A DNA stretch of 64,000 nucleotides from Nitrospira sp. Lineage in GTDB: Bacteria; Nitrospirota; Nitrospiria; Nitrospirales; Nitrospiraceae. A program made the position numbers and the translations under genes. Shown piece after piece: positions 44,885-54,345 of this stretch (position 1 is the stretch's first letter; the number at the start of each line of letters is the position of its first letter). The stretch lies in contig BQWY01000001.1 in assembly GCA_036984305.1 (NCBI GenBank), positions 3,183,501-3,247,500 on the forward strand, written 5' to 3'. The notes beneath the pieces are model-generated. The model saw nothing but the letters and a program-made list of their open reading frames with translations. It did no database searches and had not been told where the DNA came from.

Positions 44885-45205
44885 TTAGGCGCTGAACGAA
44901 CTTCCACATCCACACGTGGTCTTGGCCTGCGGGTTCTTCACGGAAAATCCAGAGCCCTGCACGCTGTCGATATAGTCCACTTCTGCTCCGGTCAACAATG
45001 GGGCACTTTGTGGGTCGAAGATCACCTGGATCCCGTTCTTTTCGATGACGGTGTCGTCCTCTCCTACCTTGGACTCGAAGGCCATCCCGTATTGATACCC
45101 GTGGCATCCTCCACCACGCACGTAGATTCTCAACCCCACGGCATCCTGTTCTTCCACGATCAATTCTTTGATCTTGTTCGCCGCGACATCCGTCACTGTA
45201 ATCAT
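44885..45205 (-). CDS. erpA: A-type Fe-S carrier ErpA/IscA
   Basis: 106 residues. GAAGGAGG precedes ATG 45205. Three ligand cysteines are in RGGGCHGYQYG and TTCGCGSSFSA. Known family members deliver [4Fe-4S] or [2Fe-2S] clusters to apo-proteins. The gene lies just after a ferredoxin and a NuoF-like gene, whose clusters it may help mature. Strand and spacing (20 bases) suggest one operon. Confidence 0.94.
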   Translation of the reverse strand: MITVTDVAANKIKELIVEEQDAVGLRIYVRGGGCHGYQYGMAFESKVGEDDTVIEKNGIQVIFDPQSAPLLTGAEVDYIDSVQGSGFSVKNPQAKTTCGCGSSFSA

Positions 45206-45225
45206 TGCGTGTCCTCCTTCTCCTG

Positions 45226-45615
45226 CTATGGACGTTTCACCGACCCTGATGCCACCGAATCCGAACGGACAGATGCATCCCCTTCCAGGCTCGTCCCCTC
45301 CTCACTTGCCGGGCGCTCGAATTTGTGCAACGGGACGCGCACGACGACATCCCCCCGTACCCGGGCCTGGCAGCCAAGCCGGTGCCATGACTCGGTGAAC
45401 GCCTCGCGGTCGAGCAGGTCCTGCTCTTCGAAATCGATCTCCGTCAGACACTCCGCACCGGAAAGAATCTCCACCCGGCACGTCGTACACGAGGCATTCC
45501 CCCCGCAATCGTGAGGAAGCGGGAATCCCAACTGCTCGGCGGCCTCCAACAGCGACGTATCCGTGGGCACATCGCCGCTCAGGCCTTCTGGGTGCTGAAA
45601 GGTGACGCGCGGCAT
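45226..45615 (-). CDS. [2Fe-2S] plant-type ferredoxin
   Basis: 129 residues. ATG 45615 begins MPRVTFQHPEG, 13 bases after the NuoF-like stop. Cysteines: HDCGGNASCTTCRVEIL (C-x5-C-x2-C) and the fourth in RLGCQARVRGDV. The C-terminal tail of ~30 residues (EEGTSLEGDASVRSD) is acidic and unusual. It probably passes electrons to or from the neighbouring NuoF-like flavoprotein. No Shine-Dalgarno before the ATG; translation may be coupled. Confidence 0.93.
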   Translation of the reverse strand: MPRVTFQHPEGLSGDVPTDTSLLEAAEQLGFPLPHDCGGNASCTTCRVEILSGAECLTEIDFEEQDLLDREAFTESWHRLGCQARVRGDVVVRVPLHKFERPASEEGTSLEGDASVRSDSVASGSVKRP

Positions 45616-45628
45616 GCTGTGTCCGTTG

Positions 45629-46936
45629 TTACGCGGTCCCGGCTGACGCCGTCCTGTAGGGACAGCGTTGCAGTCGGATATGATCTTCGAATTCTTCCGG
45701 GAACAATTTAAGCGCACTCTGCACCAACACGGCGGCCCCTGTGACCAAGGTGCAGTACCCAGTTCCCTTGACGAAGCCGCAGATCTGTTTCAACGTATCC
45801 AAATCCTTTTGGGTCCCCTCGCCCTGCTCGATCTTGGTCATGACGGTGGCGAGATTAATGGTCCCCATGCGACACGGTGGGCACTGCCCGCAGCTTTCTC
45901 CCTTGAAAAAGTTTGAGAAGTGGAGGGTTTTGGCCACCATACACGTGGCATCGTCCACGACAATGACCCCCGCAGACCCCAACCCCGTTCCCGCGGCCTT
46001 GAGGCTATCGAAGTCCATGGGCAGGTCGAGTTGATCGGCTGTGACCATGGAGAAGGCGGGACCTCCGGGAAAGACGGCCTTGACCCGTCGCCCGTTCGCG
46101 ACTCCCCCACCGCACCGCTCGACCAATTCCCGTAGAGGCGTCCCGAGGGGCAGCTCGTAGATGCCCGGCCGATTCACGGATCCGCTCAACGAGAACAACA
46201 TCGTCCCGGGACACTTCTGTGTCCCAACCTGTCCAAACCAGGAGGCTCCGTTTCTCAGAATGAGCGGGATGTTGCAAAGCGTCTCGACATTGTTCACGAG
46301 AGTAGGCTTCCCATACAGCCCAAAATCTGTGGGGTAGAACGGTGGTTTCTGGCGGGGCATCGCCGGACGCCCCTGCATCGACTCCAGCATCGCTGTTTCT
46401 TCGCCTGCCACGTAACTCCCTTGGCCGGAAAAGACTTCCAATTCCAGATCGTGGCCCGTGCCAAGAATATTCTTCCCGACCAACCCTTGCTCACGAGCCA
46501 GGCTCAATGCCTTCCTCAAATTTTCCTGCTCGTCGTGATATTCATGGTTGAGATACACGAACGAGGCCTTGGCTCCAACGGTGAAGGAGGCGATCAAACA
46601 TCCTTCGATCAACTGGTGCGGGGCATGCTTGAGAAGATGGCGGTCCTTGAACGTGCCCGGCTCATGCTCGCCGGCATTGCAGACGAAGTATCGCTCCTTC
46701 ACTCTGTGGTTCAACACCTTGTCCCACTTGACCCCGGTGGGAAACCCAGCCCCTCCGCGACCTCTCAGACCAGCCCGTTTGATTTCTTCCACTACCTGCT
46801 GACGTTGGCCCTCCGTCACGACCTTCTTCCACGCTTCGTAGCCGCCTCGTTTGGCGTACGCCTGGATATCCCAGGCCTCACCTTCGAGCGGACGGAGAAC
46901 ACGGGCTTCGGATTGAGGGGCTGCAGCAGTCGTCAT
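45629..46936 (-). CDS. nuoF: NuoF-like NADH-binding flavoprotein
   Basis: 435 residues. It contains GLRGRGGAGFPTG (FMN/NADH), the block CNAGEHEPGTFKDR and the [4Fe-4S] ligands ESCGQCPPCRMG plus GYCTLVTGA near the C-terminus. In NuoF and related FdsB/HydB/HoxF proteins the block reads N-A/G-D-E-x-E-P-G; here D is replaced by G, at the flavin site. No nuoE or nuoG partner is adjacent. It may serve as a ferredoxin:NAD oxidoreductase with the next gene or be part of a hydrogenase/formate dehydrogenase-like complex. Confidence 0.88.
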   Translation of the reverse strand: MTTAAAPQSEARVLRPLEGEAWDIQAYAKRGGYEAWKKVVTEGQRQQVVEEIKRAGLRGRGGAGFPTGVKWDKVLNHRVKERYFVCNAGEHEPGTFKDRHLLKHAPHQLIEGCLIASFTVGAKASFVYLNHEYHDEQENLRKALSLAREQGLVGKNILGTGHDLELEVFSGQGSYVAGEETAMLESMQGRPAMPRQKPPFYPTDFGLYGKPTLVNNVETLCNIPLILRNGASWFGQVGTQKCPGTMLFSLSGSVNRPGIYELPLGTPLRELVERCGGGVANGRRVKAVFPGGPAFSMVTADQLDLPMDFDSLKAAGTGLGSAGVIVVDDATCMVAKTLHFSNFFKGESCGQCPPCRMGTINLATVMTKIEQGEGTQKDLDTLKQICGFVKGTGYCTLVTGAAVLVQSALKLFPEEFEDHIRLQRCPYRTASAGTA

Positions 46937-47154
46937 CGTCGTCTCACAATGTTTCGTAACTATACGGTTCTACGTTGGAATCCGTCAAGCAATGTCAAGG
47001 GAGGTGGGGCTGAATTCCAGACGAACTGGGCCTACTTGCCCCAGCATGAACCCCGAGCAATTGGGTCTTTCAGGGCAGTTGAGCACGGATCGGTGGAACG
47101 GCGTCGCGCAAGCTCCTCTACGCCGTTCCACTCCGATCCGATCTACCGGTCTGA

Positions 47155-47745
47155 CTATTTGAAGTGACTGCCGGCTCCCATGAAGAACAGCATGGGAATG
47201 GACAGCATCACATTGATTCGAGAGGCATAGAGCGCCGTTTTGGCCCATGCCGCCATTTCCGGCGGCGGCGGCGGCCCGCCGGCCGATGCCTGGGCAACGG
47301 CCGCGATGATTTTCTTTTGGTTCGGCCAAATGATGCCGTGCACATTCCCCAGCATGATCAGCCCCAGAAGCCCCCCGATCGCCAAGGCGATTGCGCCCGT
47401 CCCCCCGTGAGCATAGAGGTAGAAATAGAGCGCGATCCCAGCCAGGACCGTGACCGTTGCGCCATGGCGGAACCAATTCAACGCCGGCGGCATCAGCTTG
47501 GGAATGACCACGTTCTTGGTGGGACCGTCCAAGCTCTTTAGAAACGCCGCATTGATCAGGTTGAAGAAATAGAGCAAGCCGATCCAGGTAATGCCGGCCA
47601 GGAAGTGGACCCACCGAAGCAACACGCCGACCCAATCCGCCTGGTCTGCGCCGATTCCAGCCATGCCCATGAATACGATTATCAACACGACCGCCAGTGC
47701 GAATCCCGCCCCGATGGTCTGCATCGGATCTTCAAGAAATTTCAT
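47155..47745 (-). CDS. PuuD N-terminal-like (Urate_ox_N) membrane protein
   Basis: 196 residues with about five helices. RWVHFLAGITWIGLLYFFNLINAAFL and GNVHGIIWPNQKKIIAA match the membrane part of the bacterial urate hydroxylase PuuD family; conserved histidines (VH, WFRHG, HGIIW) may bind haem. The usual C-terminal cytochrome c domain is missing. A quinone-linked or electron-transfer role is possible, but urate oxidation is doubtful. No terminator seen downstream. Confidence 0.78.
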   Translation of the reverse strand: MKFLEDPMQTIGAGFALAVVLIIVFMGMAGIGADQADWVGVLLRWVHFLAGITWIGLLYFFNLINAAFLKSLDGPTKNVVIPKLMPPALNWFRHGATVTVLAGIALYFYLYAHGGTGAIALAIGGLLGLIMLGNVHGIIWPNQKKIIAAVAQASAGGPPPPPEMAAWAKTALYASRINVMLSIPMLFFMGAGSHFK

Positions 47746-47830
47746 CGACCCACCGCCTTTCGGTTAAGTACTATATGGGGGTCTCTATCGCAGAGTTCCG
47801 CACCCTGTCAAGAGAGCCTTCGTCGCAGTG

Positions 47831-48766
47831 CTAGCCCATCACGCGATCCACGGCCTCGCACAGCTCTCGCACCGCGCGAGCCGACGTGGTGAGCGCCGCT
47901 TTTTCTTCGTGAGACAAATCGAATTCCATCACCCGCTCGGCCCCGCCGGCGCCCAATTGCACCGGCACGCCGACAATCTCGCGGAGTCCGTATTCTCCCT
48001 CGCACCGGACAGCGCAGGGGAGGATCCGTTTGTGATCGTTCACGATCGCTTCGACCATTTCCACGGCCGAGGCCGACGGCGCATAGTAGGCGCTGCCCGT
48101 CTTCAAGTAATTGACGATCTCCGCTCCACCGTTTTGCGTGCGCTTGACCAGTGCTTCGAGCCGCTCTTTTGGAAGCAGCTCCGTGATCGGACGCCCGGCC
48201 ACGGTCGTATACCGTAACAACGGCACCATCGTATCCCCATGCCCGCCCAGCACCATGGCGTGTACCTCAACACTCGAGACGCCTAGTTCCTCGGCGAGAA
48301 AGTGGCGGAACCGGGCGGAGTCCAGGACGCCGGCCATGCCGATCACACGCTGGCGCGGTAAGCCGCTCGTCTTCATCGCCACGTGCACCATGGCGTCGAG
48401 AGGATTGGTCACCAGGACGAGGAACGCCTGAGGTGACCGAGCCAAGACCTCGCGGACCACACTTTGAACGACTTTTGCGTTGGTTGCCAGCAACTCGTCG
48501 CGGCTCATGCCCGGCTTGCGCGCAATTCCGCTGGTGATCACAGCCACGGACGATCCGGCAGTCGCATCGTACGAGTTAGTTCCCGTGACATAGGAATCGT
48601 GCCCATAGATCGCTCCGGCCTGCATCAAGTCCAGGGCCTTTCCCTGCGGCACGCCTTCGACGATGTCGACCAGCACGACGTCGTATCCATTCCGTTCGGC
48701 CAGCCGCTGGGCCACCGTTCCGCCGACATTTCCAGCCCCAACTACTGTGATCTTCGGTTTTGCCAT
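47831..48766 (-). CDS. mdh: Malate dehydrogenase (LDH-like)
   Basis: 311 residues. GAGAGGG precedes ATG 48766. [19 protein letters not shown] is the NAD site; [15 protein letters not shown] has the substrate-specificity Arg of malate dehydrogenase; [10 protein letters not shown] and [11 protein letters not shown] with the catalytic His are intact. It works in the TCA cycle, forward or reductive. Good length. Confidence 0.96.
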   Translation of the reverse strand: MAKPKITVVGAGNVGGTVAQRLAERNGYDVVLVDIVEGVPQGKALDLMQAGAIYGHDSYVTGTNSYDATAGSSVAVITSGIARKPGMSRDELLATNAKVVQSVVREVLARSPQAFLVLVTNPLDAMVHVAMKTSGLPRQRVIGMAGVLDSARFRHFLAEELGVSSVEVHAMVLGGHGDTMVPLLRYTTVAGRPITELLPKERLEALVKRTQNGGAEIVNYLKTGSAYYAPSASAVEMVEAIVNDHKRILPCAVRCEGEYGLREIVGVPVQLGAGGAERVMEFDLSHEEKAALTTSARAVRELCEAVDRVMG

Positions 48767-48882
48767 GGTCCCTCTCCGTGCTCATGATTCGCGATGCGTG
48801 GACCGGCAGCCAACCCGTTCGCCGTACCGAGCCCTCCCGGCTCAAGCGATGCGCACATACCCGCCGAACCAACTCACGGCAG

Positions 48883-49293
48883 CTAGTGCTCCTCGTGTCC
48901 GGTCCAACCCGCGACTTTGAAATTGATCGTGCACACAAAATTTTCGCCGTCGTAAAAATTAACCTTGATCTTTTTTTTCCCATAGTGTCGCGCCAAAAAG
49001 TCTTCCGGCGCGTCGATCAGTCCCTGGTAGTCCCCCGCCGCATACCCGCCAAGCTCCACAAAGCTTACGATCATGCCGGTCTTGACCTCTTGAAGAATTT
49101 TCACCGTACACCGGGGAAACACCTCCCAGAACTTGGCATCGATGTCGGCCTTGGTCGGCTCCGGTCGATCCTCACCCGGAGCGACGCTCCGATTGGCGAA
49201 TTTGGCCAAGCGACGCACGTAGGGATACTGGTGACCGGTGAATAGCTTATATAGCCAAGGAGGCATCTCGCGGTTAAGCAATGAGTCCATCAT
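48883..49293 (-). CDS. Conserved-looking hypothetical protein (136 aa)
   Basis: I do not recognise this. It opens MPPWLYKLFTGHQYPYVRRLAKFANR, has an alternating beta part VKILQEVKTGMIVSFVELGGYAAG and ends KVNFYDGENFVCTINFKVAGWTGHEEH. GC-rich codons suggest a real gene; the start (ATG 49293 or ATG 49266) is weakly marked. No signal peptide. The His/Glu at the C-terminus could bind metal. Confidence 0.65.
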   Translation of the reverse strand: MMDSLLNREMPPWLYKLFTGHQYPYVRRLAKFANRSVAPGEDRPEPTKADIDAKFWEVFPRCTVKILQEVKTGMIVSFVELGGYAAGDYQGLIDAPEDFLARHYGKKKIKVNFYDGENFVCTINFKVAGWTGHEEH

Positions 49294-49405
49294 CCTAGTC
49301 CATGCTCTGTCTATAGGCTTCCGTCCGAATGTACGTCAACCGTTTATCCAAACTGCCACGGTGTGCGGAGGGCGGCATTGTGAGAGCGGGCCACGGGCCT
49401 ATGCG

Positions 49406-52400
49406 TCAAGCCGTCAACCGGTGATACAGGCGCGGAAGCCGTTCAGGCAAGCCCTCGACCCGATCAATGACCAAATACCGGACCTCCCCATACATCCTTC
49501 GAACGTAGATCTCGGCATCAGGATCGACCGTGATACAGAAGGGATCGACTCCCTGTGCCCGTGCTTCCCGCAACGCCATTTTGGTGTCCTCGAGCGCGTA
49601 CTCCTCGACATACCCATCGTCGAGAGGCTTTCCGTCGCTGATGAGCACCAAGAGCTTGTGCCGAGCTCCGGTCCGAAGCAGGTTCTGGGTTGCATGGCGA
49701 ATAGCGGCACCGTCCCGGTTCTGACGCCGCGGCTCCAGGCCGCCGATCCTCGCGAGGGCTTCCGTCCGCCCGCCCGCACCAAACTGCTTCAAGACCATCA
49801 GCTCAACGTTGCGCCGTCCCGAACCCGAAAAGCCATACATGGCATATTGATCACCAACCGCCTCCAAGGCCTCGCACAGAAGAACAAGGCCGGCCTTCTC
49901 CACGTCGATGACGCGCTGGCCCCCTCCGGAAATTCGACGACTGGTGGAGCCGCTGATGTCGATGAGAAACGCCACCGCCACATCACGGCGCCGACGTTCA
50001 CACCGCACATATAATCGATCGGACGGTTCCACGCCCGCGGCCGCTTCCGTCCGGAAACGGACTACCGCGTCCAGGTCCAGGTCCTCTCCGTCTGGCATTC
50101 CATGCACCAGTTCAAGCCCTGGGGGACGGATACTTTCGAAATACCGACGCAGTAACCGCACCGCCGGCCCATGTCGCCGGAACACTTCCTCCACAAAATC
50201 GGGATCTTGTGCCGCGTCGGCCTGCTCCAACACTTGGCACCACTGCGTTCGGTAGTCGCGGAGCATGCCGTCCCATTCGTCATACAGCATGGGCTTCCCA
50301 TCGGCTGAAGCCGGCTCCCATCGAACCCGCCGCGTATCGGTGATCGAGACCAGTTCGTGGGCGGCTCCGTGTGGGGTACTTTCGGCGCTTTCCATGCTTC
50401 CGTCGGAGTCAGAGGTTGCGTGTTCGAGAGCCTTCGTGCCGCGACCTGCCGTGCGCAAAGTCTCCATTTCCCCAAGGCCAGGGACATCCTTCTGCCGTTT
50501 CGACTCGGAGCTCACCTTCCCCACCAGCTCAGGATCCATGCCGCCACGAAATTCGAAGTTGTCGATGGGGCGATAGTCGGCGGTAGTTGTTTCAGTGGCC
50601 GGAGGCCCCGAACTCGCCGCCTCTTCCGACCTCGTCTCGGTTTCGACAGTCTCGAGGGAATCCGGAGGAGCGTACGTACCCATCGTCGCCGCGAGGTGTA
50701 CGTACAGGCAATCCGCGGTATGCACGGCATCGGCGGCCGTCGCGGTGGCGTTGAGGACGGGCATACACAATGCCCATGCCTGTTCCAACGGCGCGCGCAA
50801 GGATTCGGGCATCTCCACGTCACGGACTCCGGCCGAGTAGATGAGGAGCCCATCGAGTATCATTTCCCGCACCGACATCCCCTGCGAGAGTGACCGAATC
50901 GAGATCGCATCCTTCGCCACGGCTTGCAACTCATCCCGGAGGCCCGGATACTGCGTCCGCAACTGATGCTCCACCCGCGCGTCCTCCAGAATCGTCCAGA
51001 GATCTCGGATGATCCCCGGTTGCGGGTACCACGCAAACAGCTCGGCCAAGGTACGGGGAGCCGGCAGATCCCGATTCCCATAGCGGCACGCCACGGTGTG
51101 CGCGAGGCCCGCCAGGGAGTCCATCGAGAGGTCATAGGTGCCGAATTCCAGGTGCCCCGCCTCATGAGCCGCCATCACGGTATACACGCGTCGATTGAGG
51201 TCTCGGTCTGTATGGCGGCGCACCAGGCCGGGCAGAAATAATGTCCGCCCGTCCGCACTCACCCGCGCACGAGCCGAGAATGCGGGGGCCCCCTCTTCGT
51301 TCGGCAACTCCTGGATCGAAATATCGCGCCCACAGAGCGCCTGGACGAACAGCTTGACGGAGCGCGCGACCTGTCGGAGCGGCACGCCGCTTTGAGCCTC
51401 CTGCAGGGCACTCATCGCCTGCTTGGTTTCCAATGCAAAGTAGGCTCGCGCGCCCTCGGGACTATACGACAGCACCTCCATGCCGCTCTTGAACCAGTCG
51501 TCGTACGCCGTTCGAGCCCGATCGTCATATCCCAACCATCTCACCACCTCGGGACACCGGCGCAGGTACATCTGCGCCGACGCGGCATCTCGCTCGGCAA
51601 TGAGGAGGGCGCGCTGCAACATACGGTGCTGCCAATCGGCGCTGTCGATACGGTGCAACAGCGCCGGTGCCTCCGCGAGCACCTCCACGGCGACCTGTGG
51701 CTCACTCGCGGCCATTGCCGTCGCGATCTGCACGACCAGTTGACGACAGCGTATCGCAGACACTTGCGACAACAGACGGGGACTGGTCCGTAGGTATTCG
51801 AGTGTGGCGAAGTAGTCGGTTTTCCCGAACTGGTTCGTCGAAAGCAGACGCAACCCCAATTCGATCCAGGCGCGGATGTCGTCGAGCGGCACCGCGTCGA
51901 CGATATGCGGGCTCTCTCGAAAGAACTCCAACCCCAATACGTAGTCGCGGTCCGCCAGGTCGCATCCGATCTCGGTGACCGCCACGAGGTCGGCCTCGCC
52001 GAGATGCCTGGTCAGCTCGGGAGCGACGCGGACAAATTCCAGCGCCACGTTCGCGTCGCGCTCGGCCAATTCGAGTGCATGTTGGAGCATCTGGACTCTG
52101 AGTTCGTGGCCTTGGAGCATGCCGAGTAACCAGGGACTTTCTTTGACCCATTTCAACGCCGCGGCCCCGGATGATTCGGCGATCGTCACGCAACAGTCGA
52201 GCCACACGGAGACCTCATTAAGCCCGGCGCGAAGCTGTAACTCGGATAGACCCTCCAGAACAGCCCGACCGACCTTCGGCGAGACCTCCCATAGTTCATC
52301 GAGCAGGGCCGTCACGGCAGACAGATGTCCCGACCCGTGCAATGCGTCGATCAGACCGGTGGCGGTCGAGGGGTCCAGAATGCCGTCCATACGACTGCGC

Positions 52401-52435
52401 AGCCGGGACCGAATTTGAGGAGATGGTGTGGTCAT
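49406..52435 (-). CDS. norD: NorD/CbbO-type von Willebrand factor A protein
   Basis: 1009 residues. ATG 52435 is the first sensible start. The N-terminal half (~20-400) is helical, made of repeated ~35-residue units (ALELAERDANVALEFVRVAPEL, LRLLSTNQFGK...). In the middle, MAAHEAGHLEFGTYD has a HExxH motif. The C-terminal VWA domain has the MIDAS motif DISGST and later YGFSGSG and LISDGKPLDDG. In known pairs the AAA+ NorQ/CbbQ and this protein together activate a metalloenzyme (NO reductase, Rubisco, or others). Here norQ lies 2.2 kb away on the same strand. Confidence 0.88.
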   Translation of the reverse strand: MTTPSPQIRSRLRSRMDGILDPSTATGLIDALHGSGHLSAVTALLDELWEVSPKVGRAVLEGLSELQLRAGLNEVSVWLDCCVTIAESSGAAALKWVKESPWLLGMLQGHELRVQMLQHALELAERDANVALEFVRVAPELTRHLGEADLVAVTEIGCDLADRDYVLGLEFFRESPHIVDAVPLDDIRAWIELGLRLLSTNQFGKTDYFATLEYLRTSPRLLSQVSAIRCRQLVVQIATAMAASEPQVAVEVLAEAPALLHRIDSADWQHRMLQRALLIAERDAASAQMYLRRCPEVVRWLGYDDRARTAYDDWFKSGMEVLSYSPEGARAYFALETKQAMSALQEAQSGVPLRQVARSVKLFVQALCGRDISIQELPNEEGAPAFSARARVSADGRTLFLPGLVRRHTDRDLNRRVYTVMAAHEAGHLEFGTYDLSMDSLAGLAHTVACRYGNRDLPAPRTLAELFAWYPQPGIIRDLWTILEDARVEHQLRTQYPGLRDELQAVAKDAISIRSLSQGMSVREMILDGLLIYSAGVRDVEMPESLRAPLEQAWALCMPVLNATATAADAVHTADCLYVHLAATMGTYAPPDSLETVETETRSEEAASSGPPATETTTADYRPIDNFEFRGGMDPELVGKVSSESKRQKDVPGLGEMETLRTAGRGTKALEHATSDSDGSMESAESTPHGAAHELVSITDTRRVRWEPASADGKPMLYDEWDGMLRDYRTQWCQVLEQADAAQDPDFVEEVFRRHGPAVRLLRRYFESIRPPGLELVHGMPDGEDLDLDAVVRFRTEAAAGVEPSDRLYVRCERRRRDVAVAFLIDISGSTSRRISGGGQRVIDVEKAGLVLLCEALEAVGDQYAMYGFSGSGRRNVELMVLKQFGAGGRTEALARIGGLEPRRQNRDGAAIRHATQNLLRTGARHKLLVLISDGKPLDDGYVEEYALEDTKMALREARAQGVDPFCITVDPDAEIYVRRMYGEVRYLVIDRVEGLPERLPRLYHRLTA

Positions 52436-52544
52436 ACGAACTGGGACAAATCTGAAGGTTGGCAAAACGCGATTGTAAAGGAGGCCTCCTGGCTTGTAAA
52501 CTGAAGTCCTACCGTACAAAAGAGCCGGCGCACAAGGGGGAGAG

Positions 52545-52964
52545 ATGGCGGAGCCCAGCCAGGAAAGCCTCGATAAAATGTGGAAATATGCGAAGGGGTT
52601 TGCCGAGAAGAGCGGCACCTCCTTCCATCCGAACCAGGCGGTGACGGAATCGGTCGTGAAGGGCCTCGCCGCGAATGTCGACGAACTGGGTAAGCCCCTG
52701 TGTCCCTGTAACTTTTACCAAGACAAGCAGGCCGAGGCGAAACTGCGCCGCTGGATTTGCGCCTGCGACGAAATGCAAATATACAAGTATTGCCACTGCC
52801 TCCTTTTCGTCAACGAAGAGGGCATGCCCATCACCGAGTACCTGCCAGAGGACCATGAAGGACGGCAGGTCTATGGTCTGATCCCCGACCCCACCCCCAC
52901 CAAAGGCCGAGCCCTCAAGCACAAGGCGCCAAGTCAGGAATCCTTACGTGCGCCAGAAAAGTAA
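52545..52964 (+). CDS. ftrB: Ferredoxin-thioredoxin reductase catalytic subunit
   Basis: 139 residues. All FTR motifs are present: CPCNFY, then CACDEM and YCHCLLF (CPC-x16-CxC-x8-CHC pattern), which bind the [4Fe-4S] cluster and active disulfide. It takes electrons from ferredoxin and reduces thioredoxin-like proteins. The variable chain (FtrA) is missing here, as in many non-cyanobacterial FTR homologues. The gene diverges from norD with 109 bases between starts. Confidence 0.94.
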   Translation: MAEPSQESLDKMWKYAKGFAEKSGTSFHPNQAVTESVVKGLAANVDELGKPLCPCNFYQDKQAEAKLRRWICACDEMQIYKYCHCLLFVNEEGMPITEYLPEDHEGRQVYGLIPDPTPTKGRALKHKAPSQESLRAPEK

Positions 52965-53011
52965 CCACCCGGAACAACAAGCTCCATTTCCGACTGGTAT
53001 CCGACATTTCC

Positions 53012-53716
53012 TTATTTTGACGACCTCTTCATAACTTCGACAAAATCTTCCATTTGTCCAATTCCCTCGTCTGTAAAATTATTCACGAATATTCTTGCTC
53101 CACTGGGGCCATTAATAATCTGACTACTCCCATTAATAATCTGACTACACAGTGAGCATATGCGATCGGCCAAAAATGTGCCGACTTGTAAATGATTCAG
53201 CTTTCCCCCCTGACTCTTTTTATTCTTAGGGATCTGCTCGATTCGCGGAATTGAAATTGCCGAGGGAATCGATCCGGTGAACTGATTGGTGTTCGGTATC
53301 TCCGCCAATCTCTGCGCAACGTATTTCTCAACGGCTGCGCGATGCTCCTGGGTAAGATCCTTGCGGTCATAGTAGAGAGAGATTTTTGCGTCATTCATTC
53401 CTACTGCTTTTTTCAGATAGGCCATGGCCTCGGCCACTGTGAAGAGAACAATCACGGACCACGCACAATCGCTTCGGCTGATCCTTGATATATCGTTGGT
53501 TGAGATATCACTGCCGCATTGGATGAGACTCAGAGGGAAATCGCAGTAGCCCACCACCGCGATACCCTTACCCTCTTCCAGGACTGTTTCTATTTGTTGC
53601 AAATGTTTACTTTTTCTGAAAGCTCCAATCCGGCCTGCTTGGGGAGCCATGGTGGCCCACCCTTCGGCGCTAACGACAACGGCTCCAATAATCAACCGTC
53701 TGTGCGACTGGGACAC
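53012..53716 (-). CDS. AT-rich orphan protein with 21-bp tandem repeat
   Basis: 234 residues from GTG 53716 (AAGGAC upstream). It is markedly AT-richer than its neighbours. I recognise no domain. A hydrophobic start (LIIGAVVVSAEGW) and mid-part helices (DCAWSVIVLFTVAEAMAYLKKA) do not look like a clear signal peptide. Near the C-terminus SQIINGS is repeated as SQIINGP from a 21-bp tandem duplication at 53110-53151. Likely acquired by transfer. Confidence 0.6.
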   Translation of the reverse strand: MSQSHRRLIIGAVVVSAEGWATMAPQAGRIGAFRKSKHLQQIETVLEEGKGIAVVGYCDFPLSLIQCGSDISTNDISRISRSDCAWSVIVLFTVAEAMAYLKKAVGMNDAKISLYYDRKDLTQEHRAAVEKYVAQRLAEIPNTNQFTGSIPSAISIPRIEQIPKNKKSQGGKLNHLQVGTFLADRICSLCSQIINGSSQIINGPSGARIFVNNFTDEGIGQMEDFVEVMKRSSK

Positions 53717-53889
53717 CTGTCCTTCGAAGCGTTCGTCAAGGAAGATAAGAACTTCTTTTGAGTCGATGTCCGTGATCTAGTTCTCCGTAGGCTTGGGCCG
53801 GCACAGATTTACTTCAGAAAGTGTATCGGGTTGAGGTTTTCACTCAAAACGGGCAGGGCCTGTACACTGCCATAGCTCCTATATCTGTT

Positions 53890-54345
53890 TCACTGCCAAC
53901 CTGATACTTCGTAGCCCTTTTCGGCAAGACATCGATTGACGACATTGACGTACGCTTGATTCGGCGTCGATGACCCGAACATCCAACCGAACAGCCACCT
54001 GAACAACCCCCACACGGCTCCGCTGGCCGCTCCGATCGCCGCTCCCAATCCAGGACTACCTGAAATCGCCCCACCGACAGCGCCGCCCGCAGCGCCTGCC
54101 CCTGCGCCCATTGCCGTACTTCCGGCCGCCCGCCCAGCCTGGCCGCTGCCCTCTTTGGCACCGGCCTCCTCCGCGACCTTGCGGCACTCCTCGATATCCT
54201 GCTCCACGACGGCATCTCCGGCCGACGTTTTTTTCGCATTCGGGTACAAGATCGGCTTCGGGCCGGAACACCCAGGCAGAAAGAATACGAGGGCACTCAT
54301 GCAAACGATGCAGACGAGTTGCGTCGATCGCTGCTCGCGTCTCAT
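53890..54345 (-). CDS. Glycine-zipper lipoprotein
   Basis: 151 residues from ATG 54345, after GGGGAT. Signal VCIVCMSALVFFLPGC gives the lipobox Cys ~26. The central part GAGAGAAGGAVGGAISGSPGLGAAIGAASGAVWGLFRWLFGWMFGS is a glycine zipper that can insert in membranes. The frame overlaps the DUF167 stop by 4 bases. A member of the glycine-zipper outer-membrane lipoproteins, function unknown. Confidence 0.78.
   Translation of the reverse strand: MRREQRSTQLVCIVCMSALVFFLPGCSGPKPILYPNAKKTSAGDAVVEQDIEECRKVAEEAGAKEGSGQAGRAAGSTAMGAGAGAAGGAVGGAISGSPGLGAAIGAASGAVWGLFRWLFGWMFGSSTPNQAYVNVVNRCLAEKGYEVSGWQ

Noticed and set aside
52479-52488. Perfect palindrome GGAGGCCTCC between norD and ftrB
   Set aside because: Ten bases of GC-rich palindrome are expected by chance at this composition; no second copy seen, so no operator is claimed.
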